Assembly: GCA_020632915.1 (NCBI GenBank)
Contig: JACKEP010000042.1
Coordinates: forward strand, 1-27,499
Reading direction: 5' to 3'
DNA: 27,499 nucleotides
Source of the DNA: Alphaproteobacteria bacterium
GTDB taxonomy: Bacteria; Myxococcota_A; UBA796; GCA-2862545
Shown here: positions 17,798-25,719 of the stretch, in pieces
How the letters are laid out: the number at the start of each line of letters is the position of its first letter
Numbering within the stretch: position 1 is the first letter of the stretch
Program-made: the position numbers and the translations under genes
Notes under the pieces: generated by a model
What the model saw: only the letters and a program-made list of their open reading frames with translations
Told to the model about the DNA's origin: nothing
Databases searched by the model: none

Positions 17798-17832
17798 CGG
17801 CGTGCCGTGCTGCCATGGCCCGTCCCCCACGC

Positions 17833-17838
17833 TAGATA
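17833..17838 (+). promoter_or_regulatory. Possible -10 element for a leaderless DprE1-like transcript
   Basis: TAGATA lies six bases before the ATG at 17845, and no Shine-Dalgarno sequence is visible before that start. An in-frame TAG at 17833 rules out a longer protein. Together these suit initiation at or near the ATG itself, though upstream co-transcription is not excluded. Confidence 0.25.
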
Positions 17839-17844
17839 CCGCCC

Positions 17845-19233
17845 ATGAACAGCAAGACCTCCGACCCCACCGTCCCCCTGGCGCCCCACGAGCGGCTCCG
17901 CGGCTGGGGGGGCATGTCGGCACCGGGACGTGAGATCCGCTCGGAGGACCTGCGCGCCGTCACCGAGGGAGCCGTGCTCTCCCGGGGTCTCGGCCGCTCC
18001 TACGGCGACGCCAGCCTGCCGCCGCCGGGCGTCACCGAGGTGGTCGGCACGTCGCTCGCCGACCGCATGCTCGCCTTCGACCCGGCCACGGGCGTGCTGC
18101 GTGCCGAGGCGGGCCTGTCGCTGGCGGCGCTCGCGCGGGCCTTCCTGCCCCAGGGCTGGTTCACGCCGGTCTCCACCGGCACGTGGTTCGTCACCCTGGG
18201 CGGCATGGTCGCCAGCGACGTCCACGGCAAGAACCACCACGTCGCCGGCACGATCGGGCGTCACCTGCGCAGCCTCGTCGTGCGGCTGCCGTCGGGCGAG
18301 ATCGTCACGTGCTCGCGCGACCAGCACCCCGAGCTGTTCTTCGCCTGCCAGGGCGGCATGGGCCTGTTCGGCCACATCCTCGAGGTCGAGCTCGCGCTGG
18401 AGAAGATCCCGTCGCCGTGGGTGTGGCAGGAGTCCTACCAGTGCCCCGACCTCGACAGCCTGCTCGACACGCTCGAGGCGTCGGCGTCGTGGCCGATGAC
18501 CGCGTGCTGGATCGACACGCTGGCCACGGGCGGCTCGTTCGGGCGCGGCCTGGCGATGCGCGGGCGCTGGGCGGAGCGCCGGGAGGCCCCACCGCGGATG
18601 CCGGCACCGGGCCTGTCGCCCACCGTGCCGTTCGACGCCCCGTCGTGGACGCTCAACGACCTGTCGATGAAGGCGTTCAACTTCGTCTGGTACCACAAGC
18701 AGCTGCGCGAGGCGGCGATCGGGCCGGTCACGCCGCACGCGTGGTTCACGCCGCTCGACGCGGTGAAGCACTGGTCGCGCGCCTACGGCAAGCGCGGCTT
18801 CACGCAGCACCAGGCGGTGATCCCGCGCGAGGCCGGCCGCGACAAGGTGCGCGGCTTCCTCGAGATCCTGTCGCGGCGCGGCGGCACCGGCTTCCTCTGC
18901 GTCGTCAAGGACTGCGGCCCGCAGGGCGAGGGCCTGCTGTCGTTCCCCCGCCCGGGCACGTCGGTGGCCCTCGACCTGCCCGTCAACGACGGCATCCAGG
19001 ACCTCATCGACGAGCTCAACCGCTACGTGATCGACGTCGGCGGGCGCATCTACCTCACCAAGGACGGCTACACGCGCCGCGAGCACTTCGAGGCGATGGA
19101 GGCCGAGCGCCTGCCCGCCTTCCACGCGGCGCGCGACCGCTGGGATCCGGAGCGGCGCCTGCGCTCGGCGATGTCGGTGCGGTTGTTCGGGGATCCGGTC
19201 GGGCCCGCGACCACCACGGGGGCCGGCCGATGA
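17845..19233 (+). CDS. dprE1: DprE1-like FAD-dependent oxidoreductase (polyprenylphosphoryl-ribose 2-oxidase)
   Basis: A 462-residue flavoprotein of the vanillyl-alcohol-oxidase fold, matching mycobacterial DprE1 (461 residues) throughout. RLRGWGG (17-23), SRGLGRSYGD (46-55) and the FAD-linked DVHGKNHHVAGTIGRHLRS (His at 127) are conserved, as are FTPLDAVKHWSRAYGKRGF, LSFPRPG and the catalytic-site Lys at 406 in YLTKDGYTRREHFEAM. In mycobacteria DprE1 oxidises decaprenyl-phosphoryl-ribose, and DprE2 then reduces the keto product to the arabinose donor for cell-wall arabinan. Here the adjacent gene, overlapping by ATGA, is DprE2-like, so the same two-step epimerisation is strongly suggested. 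The residue aligned with Mycobacterium Cys387 is Ala375. The start at 17845 has no clear ribosome-binding site. No prenyl-phosphoribose synthase or arabinosyltransferase is visible nearby. Confidence 0.9.
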   Translation: MNSKTSDPTVPLAPHERLRGWGGMSAPGREIRSEDLRAVTEGAVLSRGLGRSYGDASLPPPGVTEVVGTSLADRMLAFDPATGVLRAEAGLSLAALARAFLPQGWFTPVSTGTWFVTLGGMVASDVHGKNHHVAGTIGRHLRSLVVRLPSGEIVTCSRDQHPELFFACQGGMGLFGHILEVELALEKIPSPWVWQESYQCPDLDSLLDTLEASASWPMTACWIDTLATGGSFGRGLAMRGRWAERREAPPRMPAPGLSPTVPFDAPSWTLNDLSMKAFNFVWYHKQLREAAIGPVTPHAWFTPLDAVKHWSRAYGKRGFTQHQAVIPREAGRDKVRGFLEILSRRGGTGFLCVVKDCGPQGEGLLSFPRPGTSVALDLPVNDGIQDLIDELNRYVIDVGGRIYLTKDGYTRREHFEAMEAERLPAFHAARDRWDPERRLRSAMSVRLFGDPVGPATTTGAGR

Positions 19234-19964
19234 GGGTCGCCGTCCTCGGCGCCACGCGCGGCATGGGCCGTGAGGTGGCCCGCCGCCTGGCCGAACGGGG
19301 CGACACGCTCGTCGTCCTCGCCCGCGACGCCGGCGCCGGCGAGGCGATGGCCACCGACCTGCGCATCCGGGGCGCGCGCGACACCGCGTTCGTCCCGTGC
19401 GACCTGGCCGACCCCACCACGTTCGCGCCGGCGCTCGACGCCGCCACCGCGTTCCTGCACCAGCTCGACGCCGTCGTGGTCACCGCCGGCCTGTTCGGCA
19501 CGCAGGAGCAGCTCGAGGACGACCTCGACCTGTGCGCCCGCGTGCTCGACGTCGACTTCACCAAGACCATCCTGTTCTGCGAGCACGCCCGCACGCGCCT
19601 GCTGGAGCGCGGCGGCGGCACGCTGGTGGTGTTCAGCTCGGTGGCCGGCGACCGCGGCCGCAAGACGACGGGCCTGTACGGCGCCACCAAGGCGGGCCTG
19701 TCGCACTACCTGGAGTCCCTCGACCACAAGTTCCGGTCGGCGGGCCTCGTCACGATCACCGTCAAGCCCGGCTTCATCCGCACCGGCATGACGGCCGGCC
19801 TCAAGGAGGCCCCGTTCGCCGCCGACGCCGACGACGTCGCGCCGCTGGTGGTCAAGGCGATGGACCGCGCTGCCCCGGTGGTCTACACGCCGCGCATCTG
19901 GCAGCTCGTGATGCTCGTCATCCGCTACCTGCCGCGGTTCGTGATGCGGCGGGTCGGCTTCTAG
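19230..19964 (+). CDS. dprE2: DprE2-like short-chain dehydrogenase (2-keto-sugar reductase)
   Basis: A 244-residue SDR with an N-terminal NAD(P)-binding GATRGMG (7-13), catalytic Ser in FSSVAGDRGR, and Tyr150-x3-Lys154 in LYGATKAGL. It shares with mycobacterial DprE2 the stretch KPGFIRTGMTAGLKEAPF and a hydrophobic C-terminal tail (QLVMLVIRYLPRFVMRR) that may bring it to the membrane near its polyprenyl-linked substrate. The predicted role is NAD(P)H-dependent reduction of the 2-keto intermediate made by the DprE1-like partner. The ATG overlaps the partner's stop (ATGA), so translation is coupled and expression close to stoichiometric. It ends 11 bases before the convergent methyltransferase gene. 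Confidence 0.92.
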   Translation: MRVAVLGATRGMGREVARRLAERGDTLVVLARDAGAGEAMATDLRIRGARDTAFVPCDLADPTTFAPALDAATAFLHQLDAVVVTAGLFGTQEQLEDDLDLCARVLDVDFTKTILFCEHARTRLLERGGGTLVVFSSVAGDRGRKTTGLYGATKAGLSHYLESLDHKFRSAGLVTITVKPGFIRTGMTAGLKEAPFAADADDVAPLVVKAMDRAAPVVYTPRIWQLVMLVIRYLPRFVMRRVGF

Positions 19965-19975
19965 CGCCGAAGGCC

Positions 19976-20731
19976 TCAGCCCAGCGGCCGCGCCACGACG
20001 AGGTCGAAGCGCAGCGAGCCCGTCACCGTCAGGCCCCCGGCGGCTTCGAGCACCCGCGCCTCCAGGCGCGCGAGGTAGTCCGGATCGCCCGAGCGCGCGG
20101 CGTAGGCCTGCACGAAGCTCACCGAGCACAGGAAGCCGACGACCTCCTCGGGCTCGAACGCCACCCGCTCCACCAGCTCGGTGGCCAGCTCGGTGCGCAG
20201 CACCGGGCAGGCCTGCACGGCGCGCGAGGTCCACCCGTGGGCGCGGAGCCGCGGGTGCCGCAGCTGGTCCCAGCCCATCGCGAGCTCGTCGTCGACGAGC
20301 GCCCCGAGCGGGCCGTCGAACGCGGGCATCTCCAGGCGCCACGCCGCGAGCAGGCCCGTTGGACGCAGCCAGCGCGCCACGTCGGGCAGCACGTGGTCGA
20401 CGTCCATCCAGTGCAGCGCCGACGCGATCGTGACGGCGTCGACGGTGTGATCGGCGAAGCCCACGTCGCCCGCGCGGAGCGGCAGACGCTCGACGTTGTC
20501 GGGTGGATCGGGCCAGTCGAGCAGGGCCACGTCGGGCTCGACGGCGAGCACGCGGTCGAAGCGGCGGGCGAGCACGCGCGTGGCCGCGCCCGTGCCGGCA
20601 CCCAGGTCGATCGCGAGCTCGCGGGACGGGCCCCACTGGTCGTCCAGGAGGGCCCACAGGGTCGGCGGGTAGGGCGGCCGCCACCGGTCGTACGCCTCGC
20701 GCGCGCTGTCGCCGTGGCCCCCGTTCGTCAC
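19976..20731 (-). CDS. Class I SAM-dependent methyltransferase
   Basis: A 251-residue cytosolic methyltransferase. Motif I is AIDLGAGTGAATRVLA (40-55), the acidic strand end is VLAVEPD, and a later post-motif DAVTIASALHWMD fits the UbiE/methyltransferase type 11 group. The beginning, AREAYDRWRPPYP, is common in this family just before motif I. The substrate is unknown. GTG at 20731 is preferred over an ATG 33 codons upstream, because GGGGAGGG lies directly before it and the upstream residues run into the gap after the barrel gene. It is last in a co-directional row behind the DsbD-type and outer-membrane genes, with a hairpin just upstream that may insulate it. Confidence 0.87.
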   Translation of the reverse strand: MTNGGHGDSAREAYDRWRPPYPPTLWALLDDQWGPSRELAIDLGAGTGAATRVLARRFDRVLAVEPDVALLDWPDPPDNVERLPLRAGDVGFADHTVDAVTIASALHWMDVDHVLPDVARWLRPTGLLAAWRLEMPAFDGPLGALVDDELAMGWDQLRHPRLRAHGWTSRAVQACPVLRTELATELVERVAFEPEEVVGFLCSVSFVQAYAARSGDPDYLARLEARVLEAAGGLTVTGSLRFDLVVARPLG

Positions 20732-20747
20732 CCTGCCCTCCCCGACC

Positions 20748-20770
20748 GGTACCGCACATCTTGCGGTGCC
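20748..20770 (-). terminator. Inverted repeat between the outer-membrane protein and methyltransferase genes
   Basis: GGTACCGCA and TGCGGTGCC flank CATCT, giving a 9-bp stem with one G-T pair. It lies 38 bases after the barrel gene's stop and 17 before the methyltransferase start. It could be a terminator of the first or an operator or leader structure of the second. Confidence 0.35.
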
Positions 20771-20807
20771 CCTAATTCGGTTGTTGCATGGCCATCTGTC
20801 GCCGATC

Positions 20808-21461
20808 TCAGAAGAATCGGTATCCGACACCGATCGACAGTGTCGGCGTCACCACCGACACACGGTACCGGTCGGCCACCGCGTCGGCGGTGCTCGCGTC
20901 GGTCCCCGCCGGCTGCTCGGCCGACGACGACGACGCCACCCCGAACGCCCCGCCCGCGTCGATGCGGAGCACGAGGTGGTCGTCGACGAGGTGCTCGTAG
21001 CCGACGTCGACCACGACGAGGTGGGTCCATGCGGTCACCGGGACGCGCCGCTGGGCGGTCGCGGCACCAAAGCCGAAGGTCGGCGCCGGCACCGTCCACT
21101 GCTCCGCCCCGCGCAGCACCACCGAGCGCCAGCCGACGTCCACCACCCACCCGATCCGGGCGAGCGGACGCCAGCCCACGTCGGCGCCGAACGCCACGGC
21201 CGGGGCCGTCGACAGCTCCACGGCCGCGACCTCCCCGCGCCAGGCGTCCGCCTGCGGCCACGCCGACAGGTACGCGTCCGGGAGCCACCCGGCGTCGATG
21301 CCGAACCGCACCCGGTGGGGCCCCTCGGCCTGCACCCGTCCGCCGACGTGCACCGGGAGCGTGCTCCGGGCGATCACGTCGAGGTGGACGTCATCCGGTA
21401 CGCCGGCCCACGCGGTGGAACCGAGACACAGCACCAGCGCTGGGGACAGGGGACGACGCAT
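20808..21461 (-). CDS. Probable outer-membrane beta-barrel protein
   Basis: A 217-residue exported protein of unknown function. Residues 1-19 are a Sec signal peptide ending A-W-A. The mature part consists of short alternating segments rich in Val, Gly, Trp and Tyr (VGGRVQAEGPHRVRFGIDAGW, split here by turns; FGADVGWRPLARIGWVVDVG; HLVVVDVGYEHLV), as in small eight-strand barrels. It ends SIGVGYRFF, whose C-terminal aromatic residue is the usual BAM recognition signal. A Ser/Ala-rich loop (ASSSSAEQPAGTDAST) near residue 185 is probably extracellular. ATG at 21461 has AAGGA seven bases upstream. It starts 39 bases after the DsbD-type gene's stop, suggesting co-transcription. Porin, adhesin or structural roles cannot be distinguished. 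Confidence 0.83.
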   Translation of the reverse strand: MRRPLSPALVLCLGSTAWAGVPDDVHLDVIARSTLPVHVGGRVQAEGPHRVRFGIDAGWLPDAYLSAWPQADAWRGEVAAVELSTAPAVAFGADVGWRPLARIGWVVDVGWRSVVLRGAEQWTVPAPTFGFGAATAQRRVPVTAWTHLVVVDVGYEHLVDDHLVLRIDAGGAFGVASSSSAEQPAGTDASTADAVADRYRVSVVTPTLSIGVGYRFF

Positions 21462-21500
21462 GCCCTGTCCTTCGGCGCGCCGCCCCGCCGCTTCAGCCGA

Positions 21501-23900
21501 TCAGCGGCGACCGACGGTCTGCCCGGCGGCCTGTTCGACCGCCTCGACCACCATGCCCGGCGTGATCACCTCGGGCAGCAGGATGGCGTCCTGCAGGCCC
21601 GTGGGCGGGATCACCACGTACATCGGCACGCCCGCGCGGCGGAACCTGGTGAGCCACGCCTGGATGGCCGGATCCTTGCGCGTGAAGTCGCCCTGCAGCG
21701 CGACGACCTCGTAGCGGCCCAGCGCCTCGCGGACCGTGGCCGTCTCGAGCACCGTGCGCTCGTTGACCTTGCACGACACGCACCAGTCGGCCGTGAAGTC
21801 GAGGAAGACCACGTGACCGCGCAGCTCCTCGACCCGCTCCGGGCTGAACGCCTGCCACGGGATGTGGTCGTCGTAGGCCACGTCGACCTGCACCGGGCTG
21901 CCGTCGACGCACGTGTCGGGCGGGGCCAGCTCCAGATCGAGGAAGCGCCACCCGGCCAGCACCACCACACCCAGGCCGACGGCGAGGGACTTGAGCTGGT
22001 CGCCGGGATCCGCGGCCACGCCGCCCCAGTGCCCGAAGATCCACGCCCCCATCGACACGGCGGTGAGGAACACCAGGAAGCTGATCCCGCCGTCGGTGCC
22101 CACCAGGCCGAAGAGCACGCTGACCAGCCACACCGTGGTGAGCATCAGCGTGAAGCCCAGGAACTGCTTGAACGACTCCATCCACGCGCCCGGTGCGGGC
22201 AGGAACCGGTAGACGGCCGGCACGAAGGCCACCACCAGGAACGGTGACGCCAGCCCGAGGCCCACCATCAGGAAGATGAGCACGAGCAGGTAGGTGGGCG
22301 CGGCGAACGCGAACGCCGTGGCCGCACCGAGGATCGGCGCCGAGCAGGGCGTGGCCACCAGCGTGGCGAACACGCCGGTGAAGAAGTAGCCGGCCGGGCC
22401 CTCCTTGCTCGACAGCTCGTGGGCCGAGCCCGTGCCGAACGCCGGGATCTCGAACACGCCGAACAGCGACAGCCCGAACAGGAACACCAGCGACGCGAGC
22501 CCGGCCACGTAGCCCGGGTACTGCATCTGGTAGCCCCACACGACGTCCTGCCCGAGCACGCTGCGCAGCACCCACACGCCCAGCGCCAGCGCCAGGAAGC
22601 TCACGAGGATGCCGGCCGTGTACATCATGCCGGCCTGGCGCTTCTCGCCGTCGGAGATGCCGCCCTGCTCGACGAGGCCGTACAGCTTGAGCATCAGCAC
22701 CGGCAGCACGCACGGCATCACGTTGAGGATGAGCCCGCCGACGAAGGCCAGCCCCAGGTTGGACAGCAGCAGCGTGATCGACCACGCCGCCGGGCCGACC
22801 GGGTTGCCGGGGCCCTCCGGGGGCCCGGGATCGCCGACGTCGATCGGCGCCGCGGCGGCGACCGGGGCGGTGAACGCGCGGCACGCCGGATCGCTGGACG
22901 CCGCGACGATGGTGCCCTTGTCGGCCCAGTTCATCTCGGCCAGGGCCAGGGCGTGCACCGTGGACCCGTCGACGTCGACCTGGAGCAAGGCCCCGGCGAC
23001 GTCGTGTTCGGGGAGCTCGTCGGCGAAGGCGGACCCCCCGACGGCGACGAGGAAGCCGTCGTCGTCGGGCACGATCCTGCGGGTGTCGAGGAAGACGTTG
23101 CTGCCCGCGACCGCCGCGGCCGTGGGCCACATGCCCTCGGGTGTGGTGAACGCGAGCGTGTGGCCCTGCTTGGGGTGGACCGCGACGACGACCTGGAGCT
23201 GCCCGTCGGGCACCACCGGATCGGTGCACTGGACCACCTGGACGTCGAGACCCGCGACGTCCTCGGCGCGCACCGGCCAGTGACCCCGGTAGTAGTCGAA
23301 CAGCGGCTTGTGGGGGCCGTCGGTGGCGGCATCGGCCACCTGCACCGTGGTGGTGACGTCGGCCTCGCCCGGGATGCACGACGACTTGCACACGAGCCAG
23401 CTGACGTGGGCCGACACGGTGAGCGGGCCCGCCGGCACGTCGTCGGGCAGGACGACGTCGAGCTCGTGCAGCACCTGGTCGGAGTAGCCGTAGGACGTGA
23501 TGACGTCCTGGACGAACTGCTCGGGCAGCACCCAGGTGCGGTCGCGCACGGTGGCGCCGCCGGCGACGCCCTCGGGCAGCGTGAGCGTGACGTCGGTGGG
23601 CAGGCCGATGTCGCCGGGGACCACCCAGTAGGTGTGCCACTCCGGGTCCTGGATCATCTGCACCCCGAGCGACAGCGTGCCGCCAGGCGCCACGGTGGCC
23701 TGCTCCGCGAGCAGCCGGACCTCGACCGGGTGGCGCTGATCGCCCACGGCCGGAGGCCGCACGACCGCCCCCTCGGGCAGCGCGCTCGCGTCGATCGCAG
23801 GCGCGTGCGCACCCGCGCCGCCCGCGCCACTGGCGAGCGCAGGCGCGGCGGCCAAGGTGAGTCCCAGCGCCACCAGGACCTGCGTGCCATGCCCGATCAT
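21501..23900 (-). CDS. DsbD/ScsB-family membrane thiol-disulfide reductase
   Basis: A 799-residue electron conduit from cytoplasmic thioredoxin to periplasmic thiols. Residues 1-23 are a signal peptide. The periplasmic N-terminal region holds LVCKSSCIPGEAD (about 168), the Cys-x3-Cys pattern of ScsB-like alpha domains. The central DsbD beta domain has about eight membrane segments with one redox Cys in NVMPCVLPVLMLK (397) and one in VATPCSAPILGAA (519). The C-terminal thioredoxin-like domain carries WCVSCKVNE (Cys707 and Cys710) and ends PPTGLQDAILLPEVITP. All paired cysteines needed for transfer are present. ATG at 23900 has GGAGG upstream. It heads a minus-strand row with the barrel protein and the methyltransferase. 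ScsB rather than classical DsbD is favoured by the N-terminal motif and KVNE, but the partner is unknown. Confidence 0.92.
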   Translation of the reverse strand: MIGHGTQVLVALGLTLAAAPALASGAGGAGAHAPAIDASALPEGAVVRPPAVGDQRHPVEVRLLAEQATVAPGGTLSLGVQMIQDPEWHTYWVVPGDIGLPTDVTLTLPEGVAGGATVRDRTWVLPEQFVQDVITSYGYSDQVLHELDVVLPDDVPAGPLTVSAHVSWLVCKSSCIPGEADVTTTVQVADAATDGPHKPLFDYYRGHWPVRAEDVAGLDVQVVQCTDPVVPDGQLQVVVAVHPKQGHTLAFTTPEGMWPTAAAVAGSNVFLDTRRIVPDDDGFLVAVGGSAFADELPEHDVAGALLQVDVDGSTVHALALAEMNWADKGTIVAASSDPACRAFTAPVAAAAPIDVGDPGPPEGPGNPVGPAAWSITLLLSNLGLAFVGGLILNVMPCVLPVLMLKLYGLVEQGGISDGEKRQAGMMYTAGILVSFLALALGVWVLRSVLGQDVVWGYQMQYPGYVAGLASLVFLFGLSLFGVFEIPAFGTGSAHELSSKEGPAGYFFTGVFATLVATPCSAPILGAATAFAFAAPTYLLVLIFLMVGLGLASPFLVVAFVPAVYRFLPAPGAWMESFKQFLGFTLMLTTVWLVSVLFGLVGTDGGISFLVFLTAVSMGAWIFGHWGGVAADPGDQLKSLAVGLGVVVLAGWRFLDLELAPPDTCVDGSPVQVDVAYDDHIPWQAFSPERVEELRGHVVFLDFTADWCVSCKVNERTVLETATVREALGRYEVVALQGDFTRKDPAIQAWLTRFRRAGVPMYVVIPPTGLQDAILLPEVITPGMVVEAVEQAAGQTVGRR

Positions 23901-23970
23901 GGGCCCTCCCGAGACGAACGCCCCCTTCTATCCTGGCACACCTTCGGGGTCGTCCCCCGTGACGCCTGGA

Positions 23971-24006
23971 TACGGATCCCGTACGTCCGGTGACGCGGAC
24001 CCGGAC
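23971..24006. promoter_or_regulatory. Two inverted repeats upstream of the sigma-54 promoter, candidate activator sites
   Basis: TACGG-ATC-CCGTA (23971-23983) and GTCCGG-N10-CCGGAC (23985-24006) lie just upstream of the -24 element. Enhancer sites are usually farther away, so these may instead be operators for the divergent DsbD-type gene. Confidence 0.3.
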
Positions 24007-24013
24007 GCTGCCA

Positions 24014-24030
24014 TTGGCACGTCCCGTGCG
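24014..24030 (+). promoter_or_regulatory. Sigma-54 (-24/-12) promoter for the universal stress protein gene
   Basis: TTGGCACGTCCCGTGCG matches the consensus YTGGCACGrNNNTTGCW in all eight bases of the -24 half and in TGC of the -12 half. The obligatory GG (24016-24017) and GC (24028-24029) are exactly 10 bases apart. Transcription would start near 24041, leaving a leader of about 40 bases before the ATG at 24082. Confidence 0.75.
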
Positions 24031-24081
24031 AATCCACGGGGCAAGAGCCGGCCCACCGACGGGGCCGGGGGGAGTGACCTC

Positions 24082-24543
24082 ATGCCCGCCTTCCACAAGA
24101 TCCTCGTCCCCCTCGACAGCTCGGAGCTGTCCGAGCGCGTGCTCGACGCTGCCCTCGGCACCGCTGCGTGGTCGGGTGCCGAGCTGATCCTGCTGCACGT
24201 GATGCCCGAGGGCGCCAGCCTCGAGCACGAGACGTCGACGACCGACCTCAACGTCATCGATCAGGAGATCGACGACATGCTCGCCAAGGCCCGGGCCCGC
24301 GGCACGAGCGCCCTGCTGCCCGACCGCTCCCGCGTGCGCGCGGAGGTGCGCGCCGGCAACGTGGTCGACGCGATCGCCGCAGCCGTCGAGGAGCTGATGG
24401 TCGACCTCGTCATCATGGGCACGCACGGCCGCAAGGGCGTGGTGGAGATGGTCACGGGCTCGACCACCGAGCAGGCGCTGCGGCGCGTGCCGGCGTCGGT
24501 CTTCGTCGTCCGCCCGCAGGGCTACCCCTACCTGCGCGACTGA
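24082..24543 (+). CDS. Universal stress protein (UspA family, ATP-binding type)
   Basis: A 153-residue single-domain Usp. The first strand is HKILVPLDSSELSERVL with the conserved Asp12. The nucleotide loop G113-x2-G116-x9-G126-Ser127 in GTHGRKGVVEMVTGSTTEQA fits the ATP-binding subgroup (MJ0577-like), and the final strand is VFVVRPQ. Such proteins accumulate under starvation or stress, usually as dimers. ATG at 24082 follows a GGGGGAG box. The gene stands alone, with the best sigma-54 promoter of the window directly in front, implying control by an enhancer-binding protein. It ends 10 bases before the convergent protease gene. Confidence 0.94.
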   Translation: MPAFHKILVPLDSSELSERVLDAALGTAAWSGAELILLHVMPEGASLEHETSTTDLNVIDQEIDDMLAKARARGTSALLPDRSRVRAEVRAGNVVDAIAAAVEELMVDLVIMGTHGRKGVVEMVTGSTTEQALRRVPASVFVVRPQGYPYLRD

Positions 24544-24553
24544 CGCTCGCCCC

Positions 24554-25684
24554 CTACCGCACCAGCACGGCGCGGTGCACCACGCCCTGCTGGTCGGGCG
24601 ACACCGTGCGCTGGCGGACGAACGCGCTGCACGACAGGCCGGTGGCCGAGGCGCAGATCGGCGTCGGGTACATCAGGTTGTCGCCGAGCGCGTCGTTGCA
24701 CGCGGTGAGCCGCGCGCACGCGACGGTGTCGTCGAGGGCGTCCCACGTGGCGATGGCCTGACCACCGCCGATCGGCAGCTCCATCGGGTGGAACAGCCCC
24801 AGGTAGTGGCCGACCTCGTGGGCGATGGTCTCCGACAGCAGGCGCGCCTCCTCGTCGGTGAACACCCCGTCGCGCCCGGCCACGTCGCCCACGCTCACGA
24901 GCACGGCGCTGCGGTCGGTGCCCGGCAGCGGGCCCGGGATGCCCCCGGACACGCCGAAGACGTTGGCGCCGTCGGACACGTCGCTGACGAGGATCACCGA
25001 CACCGAGCGCAGGGCCTTGTCGCCGACGGCGTCGAGGTAGGCGTCGGCGTCGCCGAAGCCGGGGCTCGCGAGCGCGGCGGGCCCGTCCCACGTGCGCTCG
25101 ACCGCGTCGACGGTGATGCCGATCGGCCCGTAGACGTCGTCGCGCCAGATCTCCAGTGCGCGCGACACGCCGCTGGCCAGATCGGCGTCGTCCTGCAGGC
25201 CACCGGCCCAGACGATGTCGGCGTGCAGCACGCCGCTGGTCAGGTCGCTGTCGCGCTTGACCGCGACGGTGACGTCCAGTGGCGCCCGAGCCGCGCTGAA
25301 GCGGGTCTCGACCGTCCACGTGCCCGGCGTGAGCGGGGCGTCGAACGCGTCGATCGGCCAGGCGATCGTGATGACGTCCGCGTTGAACCCACCGTTGGTC
25401 TTGTTGCGATCGGCCGTCCACCAGTCGGAGGCCTCGTAGACGATCTCGCGCTGGGGGTTGCGGATGCGCGCGGCGTAGCCCGCCTCGTCGCCCACCAGCG
25501 CGGTGAGCGACAGCTGCGTGTCGCCGTCCTCGACGGGCACCGCGGCGACGAACTTGCGCGCCGGCCCCACCGAGGTGCTCGTGCGGAACACGAGCAGGTC
25601 GTCCTCGACGCTGCTGTCCCAGCCCACGCAGCCCGACGCCGCCAGCACCGCGCTGCACACCGCGACGCGACGCCGCAGACGCAT
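24554..25684 (-). CDS. Lipoprotein zinc metalloprotease with metzincin motif (pappalysin-like)
   Basis: A 376-residue exported peptidase. MRLRRRVAVCSAVLAASGC is a lipoprotein signal with lipobox AAS-Cys19; Val follows the Cys, so retention in the inner membrane by an Asp+2 signal is not indicated. The zinc site H289-E290-x2-H293-x2-G296-x2-H299 in HEVGHYLGLFH is the full metzincin motif, and NLMYP (about 336) fits the Met-turn. Cysteines around CARLTACND and CASATGLSCSAF probably form disulfides. Before the catalytic domain is a beta-rich region (about 30-170) with no recognised family. The alternative GTG at 25723 overlaps the preceding stop (GTGA) and would add 13 residues. ATG is preferred for signal-peptide shape, although neither has a clear ribosome-binding site. 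The substrate is unknown. Confidence 0.86.
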   Translation of the reverse strand: MRLRRRVAVCSAVLAASGCVGWDSSVEDDLLVFRTSTSVGPARKFVAAVPVEDGDTQLSLTALVGDEAGYAARIRNPQREIVYEASDWWTADRNKTNGGFNADVITIAWPIDAFDAPLTPGTWTVETRFSAARAPLDVTVAVKRDSDLTSGVLHADIVWAGGLQDDADLASGVSRALEIWRDDVYGPIGITVDAVERTWDGPAALASPGFGDADAYLDAVGDKALRSVSVILVSDVSDGANVFGVSGGIPGPLPGTDRSAVLVSVGDVAGRDGVFTDEEARLLSETIAHEVGHYLGLFHPMELPIGGGQAIATWDALDDTVACARLTACNDALGDNLMYPTPICASATGLSCSAFVRQRTVSPDQQGVVHRAVLVR

Positions 25685-25719
25685 GCCGACGCTGGATGCC
25701 CCGCCGGGCCGCAGCTCCG

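Noticed and set aside
19230..19964. Generic fatty-acid or ketoacyl reductase annotation for the SDR
   Set aside because: The overlap with the DprE1-like gene and the shared LKEAPF and C-terminal tail features make a DprE2-type role more specific.
23931..23947. Second sigma-54-like site starting CTGGCACACC
   Set aside because: The -24 half is good but GG-N10 is followed by GG rather than GC, so the obligatory -12 dinucleotide is missing.
21493..24426. 977-residue minus-strand frame and a 524-residue plus-strand frame over the DsbD-type gene
   Set aside because: Both are shadows: the real frame shows a signal peptide, membrane segments and redox cysteines, while these are Arg/Gly/Val-rich without motifs.
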